Positions 13,226-39,070 of a stretch of 64,000 nt of DNA are shown one piece after another (positions within the stretch are counted from its first letter, which is position 1; each line of letters starts with the position of its first letter). A program made the translations under genes and the position numbers. Below the pieces are notes generated by a model, which was not told the DNA's origin, ran no database searches, and was given only the letters and a program-made list of their open reading frames with translations. The DNA is taken from contig JAVDOI010000019.1 of assembly GCA_032191485.1 (NCBI GenBank), positions 12,231,418 through 12,295,417 on the forward strand, read 5' to 3'. The stretch comes from Leptoclinus maculatus. Lineage: Eukaryota; Chordata; Actinopteri; Perciformes; Stichaeidae.

Positions 13226-14590
13226 ATACAGAAGCGTATCATGTCGTACTTTCAGTTGCGTTCATTTAAGTAGCTGTGACTGCCTCTCATAGTACCTTTA
13301 ATAACAAAATCAAGCTTTATTACTTCCACTACAGTGCTAGTATTGATTGGCAGAAGAAGAATGAGTCACTGCTCCTGCACGTATACCTCCTGTCACATCA
13401 AGAAGAAGTGTCTGCGTGACAAATTCTACTTTTAATGATGATGTTTGCTTCTTAACACTTCATAGTGCCTGTGAAACGTCCATACCAGCCTTTTAACAAG
13501 GCCACTACTGCCATCTAAAGGACACAAAGGAGCACGCCACGGTGTACGAGCACAACAATGACACAAAGAAAAAAGATTATGTTTTCCATTTTGCTTTATA
13601 CACAGATCAATTTCTATTAGGGAATATTCGCTGATGTCTACCAGAGCCAGAAAACAGGGACAGGTTTGTCCTCCCACCAAATGGATGATGTCACATTGAT
13701 TTGAGGCTCAGAGTGAATTCGATGATGAGAGCACCCTGGGGTTGTAGATTTATAGATTTGATGCTGCTGTCTTGAAATTAAAATCATTTGGGTGTTCAAG
13801 GCAAAACGACTCATCAGCCCCTTAAAATCCAGTCTCCCTTCAATTACCCTTTATGTAGCTTAAAAATGTATTATATAATAATATATTCTTTATCAGCATC
13901 TTTGTTGAAGCAACATTATGTTTGGTTTATACTGAATGAAATATTCAAACCCAAGACTTTATGTGTTTATGGCTGCACCATTCCATCAAATGGAAATATA
14001 GGCTATATTGCATCGTTTTAAACACATTTCTCCAAAATAGCCTGACAAATTTGGTTTCTCTGGAATGGATTTGAATAAAGTTCTGTGGGTTTGAACACAA
14101 TTTGGCTGCACAGAATGAATTTATACCAACTGCCCTGTCAGTGGGAGTGAGAAGGCTTAAGTAATAGAGAGCAAACTATGCCTGGAATATGTAAATATCA
14201 AAAGAACTGTTTCTGATTATTTTGCCAATGGAAGACATTGTTTTAAACATATCCTTAAAACGTAGATTCATGATAAACCCTTTTGATACTGTATAGGGAA
14301 AATGTCACAGTCACAAAAGAAATAACCTGAACAGATACACAGAACAGGTAAGTAACCTCAAAAACAAGATGCAATTATGAAGCATAAGAAATAATAAAAG
14401 CTAGAGGTACTTTATGACAAACATAAATAGAAACTGCATTTTTGTTTGAGTGGAGCAGTAATTTACCCCTCATGTCTGTCCTCATAACTCTCCTCGTGCA
14501 CTTGTTTGTATGCCAACTGTTCATTGTGGACTTTTATTCTAAGAAGTCCAAGCGTTTCCTTTATATTATTTATTAGTTTTATTCTGGAAA
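13226..14590. other. Intergenic spacer between synaptotagmin and cyb5r2
   Basis: About 1.36 kb of AT-rich sequence with no coding potential that I can support on either strand. The two genes are in the same orientation (head to tail). Confidence 0.6.
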
Positions 14591-14665
14591 TCCAGGCGGA
14601 AGTGACGATTGAGCTTTAGCTTTGACAAGTTAGCTAGCATTAGCCGTTATTATACCGGAAGTTGT
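14590..14665 (+). promoter_or_regulatory. Candidate TATA-less promoter of the cyb5r2 gene
   Basis: Two ETS-type cores lie 320-390 nt before the start codon. One is GGCGGAAGTGACG at about 14594-14606, which also contains a half CRE. The other is ACCGGAAGT at about 14656-14664. Such paired GGAAGT sites are typical of housekeeping, TATA-less promoters. No TATA box is obvious. The transcription start is not known. Confidence 0.35.
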
Positions 14666-14981
14666 GTTTATCAGTTGACAAAATGTCAAATCCGTATTGT
14701 TTCACGGTATATAAACAAATAAAAACTATATATTATTAGTCATTACATTTATTAGTTGGTATAAGTGGCTTGCTGGGTGTAATTTAAAGAAATGTACGCA
14801 ATTTTCTCAACGATTTAATGCTTTTATTTTTTTAAAACAGTGACCGGATGAGTATATATGATCTAACTAGCCTGAGCTTAACAACCTTTCATGACACTGA
14901 CAGTCGCAGTTGCAGTAAACTCATCTGGTGCTGCTTTCTGCATTGTCAAACAACCTTACAGTCGTCAAAAACTAACAGAAA

Positions 14982-17622
14982 ATGCTGTCCTACATCATTG
15001 GTGTAAGTACAACTTAGTGAGAAGTTGCCAGGTTTTGTTTGTTTCAGCTAACACCATTGCGTTAGCTTAGGCTAACGATAGCTACCATGTAACGCCAAGT
15101 TAGTTTTCCTAACCCAAGTTGGTGGGGCCCTGCCCACAGACATGTGTATGACTCATTTCTCCTGTTATGGATTAAACAAAAATGGCTTGACCCGAGTGAG
15201 ACAACGCCCCACGGAGGTCTCAGGCGTTTGATAGCTAATGCTAGCTGGTGGTTTGACTCATTCTCTCGTTTTCTGACCTTTGTATTGCAGTTGATCCGAG
15301 GTGGATTTGACAGCATCGTCAACTTGATCTTCAGACTTCTCTTCCCAAAGAGGAGACCAGCCCTCACCTTAGAGGACCCCGCCATTAAGTATGCACTGCG
15401 GCTGTTGGACAAACAGGTAACCACGTTCAATAGCACTTTATAAAACCTGCATTTTTATTTTATTTGCAAAAGCTATGTTGGAGTGAATCAAGTCAGTGGC
15501 AGCAAGTCCAAAAAGTGCTGCTGCTGCTGCTACTATTTGCCTCTTCTCTTGCTAAATCGTCTGTTTGCAAAGGTGTTGCTCTCTGCATTGGTATTGGCAT
15601 GTTTTTCTCCCCTGATTAACTCCCCTGTGTTTCTTTTTGTGCAGATTGTCAGCCATGACACAAGGAAGTTCCGCTTTGCCCTGCCTTCCCCTGAACACAT
15701 CCTTGGCCTCCCTATCGGTTAGTATGTTCCCTCATTCAATCAATGTCAATAATTAACATATGGAGACAAGCAGTAGTCGCAGTCTTTTTACAATAAACAT
15801 AACTTCTGTGTTTTCCTCTCCAGGGCAGCATATCTATTTGTCTGCAAAAATAGACGGGAAGCTGGTCGTCCGTCCGTATACGCCGGTGTCCAGTGATGAT
15901 GACAAAGGCTACGTGGACTTAGTGGTGAAGGTACAGCCAGATGAAAAGTTGTTTCTATTATCTAAAGGTGGTGTTTTATTTTCCTAAACCCCCTTTCTTT
16001 TGTTGTCCCTTGTCAACAGATTTACTTTAAAGAGGTCAACCCTAAATTCCCAGAGGGAGGCAAGATGAGTCAGTACTTGGAGAGCCTCAGGATCAACGAC
16101 ACGATTGACTTCAGAGGACCCAGTGGTCTCATCGTTTACAAAGGCAAAGGTGAGCAACATACCCTCATGTCCTAATACAGCTGGTGAAAAAGATGCACGG
16201 TTTGTAATTGAGCTTCAGCTGCTGGATCCGATATTGTAACTTTTTCCTCCTCCACAGGTGCTTTTGCCGTTCAAGCAGATAAAAAGTCCACAGCTGACAT
16301 CAAGACAGCTAAATATGTTGGCATGATTGCTGGAGGGACAGGTAAGGGAAACTTCTAGACTCGTCTTTAAAAAGTCTAATTTTAGTTAGTAGATGACGGC
16401 CTTAAACCATAATGTCCCTTGTTCCCTCTCTGTTACTACCTCTCCTGGGTCCTCCTAAAGGCTCGGTTGCCATGTTGGGCGTTTAATTCTCTCCATCCAG
16501 TTCTTGAAATCCTCACGCTGCCGTGCCCTTACACGCAGATGACCACATACTGTTTGTGTATTGAAGGTAGATCCATGTCTGAAGCCTCTTTCCCGTTTCC
16601 TTCCAGGGATCACTCCCATGTTGCAGCTCATCACAGCTGTGATGAAGGATCCACAGGACCAGACGGTGTGTTACCTGCTGTTTGCAAACCAGGTCAGTGT
16701 CATCAGCCAGGATCACGTTATGAAAGAGTTGTTTGTTTTCCTGTGTGATAGAACACAGAGTGCTGAAACTTGGCTCTTCCTGTCCTATCACAGACTGAGA
16801 AAGACATCTTGTTGCGACCGGAGTTGGAAGAGATCCAGGTCAACAACCCGGACCGGTTCAAGCTGTGGTTCACCCTGGACAGAGCACCCGAAGGTGAGGT
16901 CACTCTAAATCTGTCCCAAAACAAAAGTTCATCTAGGACACGGTGCCATCATGCGTTAGATACCACTTTATTTTTTGAAATTGGAAAGTCTCTGAGAAAT
17001 AAAAAGGCAGCTAGCCAACCAATGTTGTTTATGTAACTTGCAGCATTTCATATTTATTTTTTTGTATAAATTGAGCTTTTTCCCATTAACGTCACTGAGA
17101 ATTGAGAAATACCCACAAAAAAAAGTGCAACATTTGTGCTTTTACATTATTGCAATCAGTTGATATAACTTTATTCAAATATAAAAACTCCATAATGTTA
17201 TACACACTTTACTCTGCTTTTATGCCACAATGCCAGACTGCTGCTATCAGTAACACCTTTATTGACCATGTGCTTCTCATTGCCTGGCTTCTCAACTCGC
17301 AGTTCAGAAATTCAATACATTTGGTCCGACTTCCGACCATCCAAGGTCCATTACCCTACTGCATTTCAATGGAAAGAATGATTAGACATTGGGCATAGTA
17401 TAGTTACATTAAGTCGTATTTAAACGTTGGTTCCCGTTCTGTCTTCCAGACTGGGAGTACAGCCAAGGCTTCATCAATGAAGACATGGTGAGGGAACACC
17501 TGCCTCCTCCCGGTGACCACAGTCTCGTCCTGATGTGTGGACCGCCGCCTATGATCCAGTTCGCCTGTAACCCCAATCTGGACAAAGTCGGCCACTCCAG
17601 CAGCCGCAGGTTCAACTTCTAG
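14982..17622 (+). CDS. cyb5r2: NADH-cytochrome b5 reductase, probably cyb5r2
   Basis: Nine coding exons join without a break: 14982-15002, 15291-15416, 15645-15717, 15824-15930, 16020-16149, 16258-16341, 16607-16692, 16794-16893 and 17450-17622. They total 900 nt (299 residues), all with GT-AG junctions. The enzyme passes electrons from NADH through FAD to cytochrome b5, for fatty-acid desaturation, sterol synthesis and heme-protein reduction. The FAD motif RPYTPVSS is at residues 90-97, GGKMSQYL near 122-129, the NADH-binding GGTGITPML near 178-186, and CGPPPM at 272-277. Length fits the family (about 276-305). Residues 1-27 (starting MLSYIIG) are hydrophobic and followed by PKRRP, suggesting a membrane anchor. 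The residues resemble CYB5R1, CYB5R2 and CYB5R3 alike. The symbol rests on the tail-to-tail liprin-beta neighbour, which matches PPFIBP2-CYB5R2 in human. A CYB5R3-like or CYB5R1 name remains possible. Confidence 0.93.
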
Positions 17623-18135
17623 ACGTCCGGGGGGGAGTTCTATTCTCTACCCTGAAAGCATTAAAGCACTCGTACACTTGCAGTTGGTATTGCACTTTGT
17701 ATACAATATTTATGCTACGATATATTCTTCATGCAACAGCGTCGCAGCACGGACCAATTAATGTAATCAGTGAGTGTCACTGGAGGGGAGGGGGAAGTAT
17801 CTGGGATTAAAGATGGAGATGTGGATGTGATTACAAATCAGTTTGGGAACATCAGAGGAGTTGAGGTTTATTGGCTGTTTTCTGAGTGCCTTAACATTTG
17901 CAAACCTTTTTTTAATGCATCGTTTAAGAGTCGCAACCACTTGCTTCATTTATACAGAATCGTATTTAATCCATTATTGCTGTTCTGAATGTGTTGGTTA
18001 AACCTATCGTCACGTCAAAGATGTCAATATTTTGCTAAAACATGTTCGCTGTGATTGTGGTTACTGACATGAAGTCTTTGCTGCAACAGTGGCTTGTTTG
18101 TTTGGATATGCAATATTAAAAATAATTGCTATAAC
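17623..18135 (+). other. 3' UTR of cyb5r2
   Basis: Non-coding sequence after the TAG. ATTAAA occurs at 17660-17665, soon after the stop, and again at 18115-18120. The second gives a UTR of about 500 nt and is my preferred end. Confidence 0.5.
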
Positions 18136-18339
18136 ATTTGTGATGCTTTAACTCCTTCATTTACAAGTGTTTGATCATAACTGTGTTGGAAGATGCTACT
18201 AAAAATGAAGACAAAGAAAAATGCATTCTCATTTTTTATTAACAAATTTAAAAAACAAGACTTTGGTTTCCAGGTTTACTTTCACAATGCTGTTTATTAA
18301 AAGTAAGTGTTTGACATTTGGCTTCCATGCCAAGAGTTA

Positions 18340-18600
18340 GGTGACTAGATCAATACTGCTCGTTAAGTATAGAGCTAAAGCTAGCTGTTTATTAGCTTAG
18401 CATGAAGAGAAGCGTTTAAAACTGCACCTACAAAGCTCACTAACATTCTGATTTGTGGTTTTAGGGAGTTATGTGGTGTTTGGATTATAGAAAAAAAGAT
18501 AAGTGTTAATTAGTGAGCTTTGGAGAGAGCCAGGCCTCCAGTCTTTATGCTAAGCTAATCGCTCAATCAACGGTTGTAGCTTCACCTAATCCTCAGAAAC
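18340..18600. repeat. Dispersed repeat with inverted GCTTAGCAT ends, in the cyb5r2-ppfibp2 spacer
   Basis: The left side carries TTAGCTTAGCATGAAGAG. The right side carries its approximate reverse complement, CTTTATGCTAAGCTAATC, with AAAGCTCACTAA and GTGAGCTTT also placed symmetrically inside. This looks like a short non-autonomous element with inverted ends. The same TTAGCTTAGCATAAAGACTGG motif occurs at 19630-19652 inside a ppfibp2 intron. It lies between the two convergent genes and may overlap their 3' ends. Confidence 0.45.
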
Positions 18601-18640
18601 GTAAGCAATTAGCATATTACTCAAAATGTCAAACCATTAT

Positions 18641-18646
18641 TTTATT
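18641..18646 (-). terminator. Candidate poly(A) signal of ppfibp2
   Basis: TTTATT on the + strand reads AATAAA on the - strand, about 380 nt after the ppfibp2 stop codon. Other - strand AATAAA hexamers lie further on (for example 18388-18393), so the end is not certain. Confidence 0.35.
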
Positions 18647-19023
18647 AGCAAAACATTTTCCCACTTCCTCTAGTTGGATCTAGCCGTGCAGATCGCTCAC
18701 AGCATTGTGGCTCGATACCACCAGAAGTAAATGAGGATGTTCGCTGTAATAATCCTAAAGATAACATCTTTACGTACCACATTCAAAAGTGAATCTGACT
18801 GCAGCGTAGGACGTGAATACAAATGTTTCAATAATAAGAGGTACATTAATGCAATCAAACCTTGCATTTTTAGTTCATGCGTAATATTTTGGACAGCCTT
18901 AATAAATATAAATATATGGTGATGAAAGCTATGGCTGGAGGTCTCACATGTTCTACTACACAGGTGGAGGGATTGGGATCGTGGTTGGCACAGTTTTTTT
19001 TTTTTCACAAAGCAAAGTCTCAA

Positions 19024-31796
<12,773 letters not shown>

Positions 31797-31813
31797 CTTG
31801 TGCTCAATGAATC
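31797..31813 (-). other. 5' UTR part of the ppfibp2 start-codon exon
   Basis: The exon that holds the ATG begins at 31813, after a clear 3' splice site (long pyrimidine tract ending TTCCCAG). Seventeen non-coding bases precede the first of two tandem ATGs. The gene therefore has at least one non-coding exon further right. Confidence 0.7.
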
Positions 31814-34800
31814 TGGGAAAAAAAAAAGAGAAGAAGAATAATTTGAAGTGAAGGAAAGAAGATGAAATAGACAATAAATGACTCAGATATTAAAGAATAA
31901 CTGGACAGAAGTGAGATTACTTAAAGGGAGAATTAAAGTCTTGTGATTGATTCAAACAAGAAAATATGCCATGTGCCAGGTATTAATATCTCAAGTAGTC
32001 CTTAACATGATTAGACAAATGGAAACTCAGCTAAAGTAAAATGTCATGACTGCTGGAATAAATCCATCTGCTACAGAAGATTGGACGATTGGATCAAAAC
32101 AACCACTAAAAAGAACCGTGTGATGAAATGATGCATTAAACTAAATAATAACCTCTTCATGTGAAAACAATAATCAGATTAATCAATAACTAATCATTAG
32201 TTTAAGCTCTAATCCCGTGTATTTGTACAGTTCAAAGCATCGCTTTAGTTCTGTACGAGCATCAGTTATAAACCTTTAAACATCTGTCACAACAAGTGTT
32301 ATCACTAACCCTGTTATGGTACACGCTCTAATTCTTCCTTTTCAAACGGCTGCTGCATCAAATTAACTCTGCAGTCTGTGCCACAAAAAAAACAGACAAA
32401 AACAAAGTGATCTCCGGGACGCATTACCCAGAAAGCCCTATTTCCGGCGGCCGGGCGGTCACGAGTGCTCATGGGCGGGCTCCTATCTGGAATAGTGGCA
32501 CTATTCTCCCAGGGGTCTCTGGCTCGTAGCATCGGCATGCTCGGCATCTCAAACATCCATAACAACGTGGGACAGTATCCTCCATGACCAAACACGTATC
32601 GCTCTCGCCGTTACTCGCACACACCACTTGAAAAAAAGGGTTAAGATCGAACACAGAGAGGAACTCTCAACATTGAAACAGTGGCTCTGCTTGTTCAGAC
32701 GTCTCGTTGTAAGGGGGGGGGGGCGGGGTTTACTTAATTTCCTCCCTCATAGGGGTCACAGTGTCACACCCAGCAGAGTAAAACATTAAGAGCGTAATCA
32801 AACCAAACGGCCTCAATATGAGCTGGAGGCTGCGGTTAGAACAAGAGGCCTTAAGTGCTTCACTTCAACTACACACAGAAGGGAGGAGAACTTCACACAC
32901 ACTGCTTTGTATCGGCCCTACTCCGTTAATGTGACTTTAAGATTCATTATGAACCCGATTCTAGTGACGTGCATGAACACTTGGAACACATTTCAAGTCA
33001 TCTGAAAGAACAAAACAGGACTAAAGGTCGATAAGAATGACAGAGAACACCTCAAATAAAGAATAAAACGTTACAGCTCTCGTGGGTTTCCAGAGTTTTT
33101 CCAGAGTTTGATGGAAACCCATCGCTCCCTCTCTCACCAGGGGGGGAGATGTATTTGGTCAGCTGCTTGTTTCACCCCACGGGGGGGGGGGGGGGGGAAC
33201 CTAAAAGCTTGTTTCTTTTTCCAAAACGATACATTTTCTGTTGAGAATCCAAATATCTTTGGATGCAGAAAACAACAAACTGCATGAAGAGAGAACCACC
33301 AGTGTGTGCTATCTCGTGCTCGACTCGGCTATCTCTTCTGGTCACGGTGCAAACACACGGGCGTGGAGAGAAGTGGGATGAAGACATCTCCAAAGATAAA
33401 ACTAATCCCAGTGTGTTACCACTGTCCTTCCTGTCTCTGCTGTCTTGTGATAGAAGCCACATCAACACTGGTGTCATGGGTTTCAAGACAAATTCAATCG
33501 AGTGGAAAACAGAGATTCACCTCAGACAATGTGCAACTTCAGGTTTCATTTATGAGACAGAAACTTTCCACGTGAACAACTTTGTCCATTCTTCACTCAT
33601 AAAACCAGTCCCTTTAAAAAAAGGGGGCCGGGCTGAGATATTTTCCACTTCTTCTCGCGTCAGTGACGAGCCGGTCATCCGTGAAGAATCTTCAGACTAA
33701 AGAAAACCTGACGAGAAAAGCCCACAGAATGAGGGTCCATCTCCCAAGCGGTGTGTAGCGCCGTCTGTAATGATGATTGATAACAGCGGAGGAGTGAGCA
33801 CTGCACACATTCCTGAGCAGGTTAGTTATCCCGAGGAACACCAGACACTAACGCCTGGTACTGACATCCCCGCCGGCCTCCCCCCCCTGCATCCTTCAGA
33901 CTACACCCAGAGGACTGGGTTCTAGCTGGTGGTGGTGTTTTTCAGTTTGTCAATTACACCTTAAAAGAAGACTGAAGCCGACGATGAATCGACCGTATTA
34001 ACACGCATCGTCTGAGCAAGAAGAAGCCTGGTGTATCCTCTGGCTCTGTGCCATAGAGCTCCATTCATTCTATTATTAAGAGTCTGAGACACACTGGCTG
34101 ACATGTGTTTCATAACCACGGACGCTGTTACTTTGACTCAATACTACATCACCCTGCTGCTTTTAATTACCCGCCAAAGCACAAAATGTGGATTAATCCA
34201 CCGCAGAAAATAGTCCCCCATAGATGCAGTATTTACTCTTGATCGAGGGAGTTACATAAGCCTTCTCTAAATGAAACCATAAACTTGTGATCTGTTTTTA
34301 ACGGTTTACGTCTTCACTAGGAAACCAATGGGCTTGTGGATGAGCGCCACAGACAAGGTAGGCAAGTCAGAAAGTATTGAGAGACAAATGGATAACAGAT
34401 AACAGTCTCCAGATCATTCACACACACCTGTTTTAAATGATCCGATGCAATCAATCTAAAAGCAACATTTCCGGTCTATTTTATAGAAATACAAATATGT
34501 CTGAAAACTAAACTCGACTATGCTGCACAGTGGTTTTAACATCAACCAGATGGAGAGAGGGCGGTACGGAGGGGGAGGGACAATGCATCTGCAGAGAAAA
34601 TAGGCTGAGATTACTTGACCCTGTGCTGAGTGGTCGGGCTCTAAAACACACACACACACACACGCGTATAAATACACAAACACACGCCTCTGCTGGTGCC
34701 TCACACACTCCGATAGCCTACTTCCAGCTGTGGTACAGATGTGCATTTCAGAACTGAACTGGCTCAGAATAGTAATAGGAGCAGTATTAGTTGTTGTAGT

Positions 34801-37728
34801 ACAGTAACTGGTCATCGTGTGGTGGATCACGTTTCGACAGCACCAGCAGACTGTCGAACATCATTCATAAGCAGCAGCGTCTTGTCCTGCTGATTATGAA
34901 TAATATACCGTGTGCGTTTGTCGCTGCCACGACTCTTAAACCATTGGCCTCCGGCTGGCATTTCATTACAGTCAGATTTGATCCCTTTACTCAAAACGGC
35001 TATCAAACTTATTATCATGAGAAATATAACCGACAGATTTCATGGCTGCATCACGGAGCCACCGGAGCAGTTTTATTATAGAAAGATATCGAGCATCCTC
35101 AGCTGACTGTAGTCAATAACAATAAGCTCTCATATCCTCTTACACCATGCTCTCTCTTGCAGGAAGTGTTTCTGAATAAATAAAGCCTAATTAACTAAAC
35201 TATCAGTGATATTAGCAAAGGTATTGGTAGCAGTCTGGGATTCCCGCTCTAAGTCGATTCGTCTTATTGGTCTCAGTCAACGAAGATTACTTAAGTGGAT
35301 GAAACGTAACTCATCTCTAGTAAACACAGGGTTTAAAGAGGTGCTCTTCTGTGATTCTTTGTGGAGAAACTCAGTGTTAGAGATCTTTATTGATTAGTTA
35401 GATAAATCGTTTGAGTGTTCTTTGGTCGAGGACGGCCCTAATAGTGGTATTGATAGGAGGAGTTGCAGATAGTAACGCATCTCAATTAGAGCCTCAACTG
35501 ACACTAAACGTTCAAGGCTGAGCTGCTGATTATTATTTCTTATGTATTAATAAAATCACGAGCTCCCAGAGCCCCAAGGACAAGTCTTCAAATGTCTTAT
35601 TTTATCCGCTCAACTGTGAAAAACCCAAATATATTCATTGTGTTTCATATAAGACCAAGACAAGCAGCATCGACAAATTGATCGACTAATTGTTTCAGCT
35701 CCAACCTCAATTAGCTGCAGTCCAACAGCAGTACTTAAGAGAGGTAACGTGGTGGACATGAAGCGTGACCCGTGGGAGTCTATCCCTGGTGAAATCCAGC
35801 CCCCGGTCAAACCCCCCGGCCTCTGTTTACCTTTCCCCCTGACAGATGTGCAGTGGACTTTAAGTTCGGGCTGCTGTGAGGTCAGACTGTTTGACAGAAA
35901 GGAGCAGCCATTTAACCACACGGAGACCCCGCACAGACAACTCTTTGTCTCTCACAGACTCACATGACAGCACCTGATCTCAAGTTATTGCAGTTTTTTT
36001 CCATGCTTTTCACAGTCAGAAAGCACATTGGAGGGGGGGGGAAAAATAATAAAAGGCGATTGTGGAAAGTGCCGGGAAGCAAGAAGAGGAACCGAGTAAG
36101 AAATCCCAGCGAGCCAAGAAAAACAGACTTTCGTTGCGTTTTGTTATCAAGGACTCAGCACAGAAGCGTCCTTGAGTCGTATTTAGGGCATAATGTCGCT
36201 GCTGTAAAATGAGAAAAAGCAGAATGAGGTAGACCTGCGACAGACGACCATGAACACAGAGGCATGCCTACACGCAGGAAGACCGTCACTCAGTCCTGTC
36301 AGGAAGCGTTTCCTGGCACACACTGGAGAGATGTCTTCCTCTTTCGCCACCAGCCAACCGACTGCACTCACACATCTAAAAGACTCCTAAAGCCGCTCGT
36401 ACAGCTCATTTATGAAACTGGGCCCTGTAATTAGATTCCTGTGAGACAAATGGTTCAGATTAAGCTGAGATTTTAATTTGATTTCAGACGCATGTAAACA
36501 TCTCAATATATCATGTGACTTTTAAGTGACACCTCCCTTCTTTCAAAAGACAACCACCACAAGAGAAATGTACCAAGAATGCAAAGAATGCAAATTACTA
36601 GACGTGTGTCTTCAAGAAGAAGAGACATTTAAGAACTAGAAGGCTTTTGGGTCTGTGCCATGCTGATCTTACTGCAGGCCAATACAAACGAGGGTCAATA
36701 ATGGACTCTGCCTCCAACAAATAAAAGCCTGTTGCCTGAGAAAACAAGACGATTGGTGCCAGGATGCGCGTCTTAAACGCTCACCGGGCAATGTGAAATT
36801 TGAGTTTTAATACGGCCAACACGTCCAGTGTTAACATCAGCAAGCAGGCGTGCAACAGCATGGACGTTCTGGGCAGCCGATCATTAGCCAGGAGAGAGTG
36901 TGGCGGGATACAAATATGGTTATTGTCAGAGATGGAAATAAAATCCTTTGTTATGCTTTCAGTTCTCCGTCCGGAAGCCAAGACATCATCAGAGTAGAGA
37001 AGAGGGCTGCCAGCAGATCATGCAGGAGGGAGGTTTCTCCTGAACAACTTTATAGACAAAGGTTCACCAAACAAAGGCTGCAGAGGTTTGAGATTAAGCT
37101 GACACTGGAGGCAGCTTTAAAGTGCTGCTACTGCCTTTTACACAGATAATGTGGGCGGTTCACCGCTGTGGCTTAAAACATTAATGGACATGTGATGCAT
37201 GAATTAAATGTGGTTAAATAAGATTAAAAAAAAACGTAAAAAGACAGCACCATTGCAAACTATAATGTACCAAATCTGAGGAAATAGTATTGTCTCTGTT
37301 GACACATTGTTTCTTTGTTCTTCTCTGTGGATGGTATTTGTCATGATATAAAATAGGTTAATTGTATTTTGTGTTAATGTGAAGCAATAGATGCAGCTGT
37401 TATTGATTAGTGTACTAACTCTGCCTTAAACAAAACCATAGCAAGAAAGTTTAATAATAACGTTAATAGAAGGAACGCTCAACGATATCTACAATAATCT
37501 ATTTTAAGTCACCACTAATAGTGTAAGCAACGTTGACGTAGAAATAAATTGTATATTAGATAACGTTAACATAACCAAAGTATCACTAAGAAGTAAAAAT
37601 TAGCTACGCTAAACTCTGCGTAACAAACATTTTGGATCTAGCTACGTTGCGTCCAATTAAATGGAGTTTAACACAATTACGGTAAGTTAACGAAACTTAG
37701 ACAAACTTTAAACTTCGGTTTAACTTAC
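31814..37728 (-). other. Probable first intron of ppfibp2
   Basis: No coding exon seen. It contains short CA tracts (about 34645-34663), a 17-G run at 33181-33197 and otherwise unremarkable AT-rich DNA. A 145-codon + strand frame at 33263-33700 has no recognisable protein features. Assignment as intron depends on the first exon lying further right. Confidence 0.5.
33181..33197. repeat. Poly(G) run
   Basis: Seventeen consecutive G on the + strand. Confidence 0.9.
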
Positions 37729-37860
37729 AGTTTTCGACCAATAAATGAAGATCCTGCAGTCTCCGGCGGCTTTACTCCAAACACTCTTCACAGAAGCTTC
37801 ATGGTCCCGTTTCTCTGTGAACTGAACTTTTCATCCAGACCATGGGGATCCAAACTAAAA
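37729..37860 (-). other. Candidate non-coding first exon of ppfibp2
   Basis: On the - strand, a segment with GCCGCCGGAGACTGCAGG ends at a near-perfect donor (ACT|GTAAGTTAA, junction 37729/37728). Its right boundary is not defined. About 450-600 bp further right, in the promoter direction, is TGCGCATGCGTTG near 38307-38319, an NRF1-like palindrome. Together these fit a TATA-less promoter and a 5' UTR exon that would splice to 31813. This is inference, and other positions are possible. Confidence 0.25.
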
Positions 37861-38304
37861 TAGACATTTCGAGCGAAGTCAAGCTAAAAAGAAAAAGGCT
37901 GCAGGGACACCTCCGGAAAGAAGGCCTTCAAAATAAAAGCGGAAACTCGGGTCAATCGTTGGTAGTGGTCCCAAAATAAATGGGAGGGGATACAAGCAGA
38001 TTTAGGAAAGGAAAACATAATCCTAAATATTTCCGCCTTTTACTTAAAACTATCTTTTTTTGTGATGTTTTATTTGTTTCAGGCCCCGAAACACTCAAAT
38101 CAAACGATCTAAGGAGGAAAATTCATTTTTAAGGGATTCAAATAAAAATGATTAGCTAAGAAAATGTGGGCATTTTTCCTTGAAGTGAGGAGTATTTCTC
38201 ACAATTTTTTATATCGTGTTAAGTGAATTAAATGTTTGGGATTAAAATCCGCACTATTTTGAAAGTCCGTAACGGAAACAATATATGTTATTCCGTCGGT
38301 TTAA

Positions 38305-38320
38305 CACTGCGCATGCGTTG
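38305..38320. promoter_or_regulatory. NRF1-like motif
   Basis: ACTGCGCATGCGTTG matches the NRF1 consensus closely and lies in an otherwise AT-rich area. It could mark a - strand promoter for ppfibp2, whose candidate first exon ends at 37729. Confidence 0.3.
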
Positions 38321-38854
38321 AACACCAACAACCTCGACGCGCATGTTAATATTGACTTTTATATTGATATTTACTTATTTTGCACGGTTCAGCAAACACG
38401 TGGACCCTCCAAAGCAGATAAAACCCTCAACTAATGGAAAAGTATTAGGAAAAAACTAATTAGCATGACAACAATATTTTTCCAGAATTAATCGGATACT
38501 ATTTGAATCGAATGATCGAAGAGGAGGTTTAAAATGACGAGTAGACCATGAAAGCAACAGTTTGATCATAGATATTAGCTGTAAAGCCTAAAATCAACTC
38601 AATGAGCTGCAGGCACATCCCAGTCTACAGTGCTTTTGATTTTTAATTAAGGTGGTGTTCTCCACATCTCATTTGCACTTTTATGGTTTGATATCATATC
38701 TATTGTTGAAGAAGAGATAATGGCTTTACCTGGAGGCACTTTATGATTGCACTAAATGAAACGTGTAGCCAAGGAACAAGGAATCAGTTGCTGTTGAGGT
38801 TTTTTCTAGATATCTAAAATTAACTATCTTACCTTTTATAACATCAGTTAAAAT

Positions 38855-39070
38855 CAGTGGTGGGGAGTGAGTAAGTAAGTACAATTGTGTGTTTCTATGC
38901 CATTTCATACTTCTAGTCCCCTTCTTTTACAAAGTATATATTGCTTTAGTCACTAGTTTCTTAGATTAGATACTTAGATTTTCATCCAAAACACATCAGT
39001 TTATCTAATATAATGCGGTTTCATAGATTACAGGTACATTATCCAAATAGTTAATTACAAAAATATTATC
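38855..39070. repeat. Degraded dispersed repeat of the 'AGTACTTTTAC' type
   Basis: It contains AGTGGTGGGGAGTGAGTAAGTAAGTAC and a downstream segment with ATTACAGGTACATTATCC. This resembles a common teleost interspersed repeat also seen at about 52232-52440 and 63575-63700. Boundaries are approximate. Confidence 0.35.

Noticed and set aside
15060..15077. Small inverted repeat CGTTAGC-TTAG-GCTAACG in cyb5r2 intron 1
   Set aside because: Seven-bp arms of a TTAGC/GCTAA type are common in teleost dispersed repeats. There is no evidence of function.
33263..33700. 145-codon + strand open frame
   Set aside because: Composition is that of random sequence with no recognisable motif, in the probable first intron of ppfibp2.
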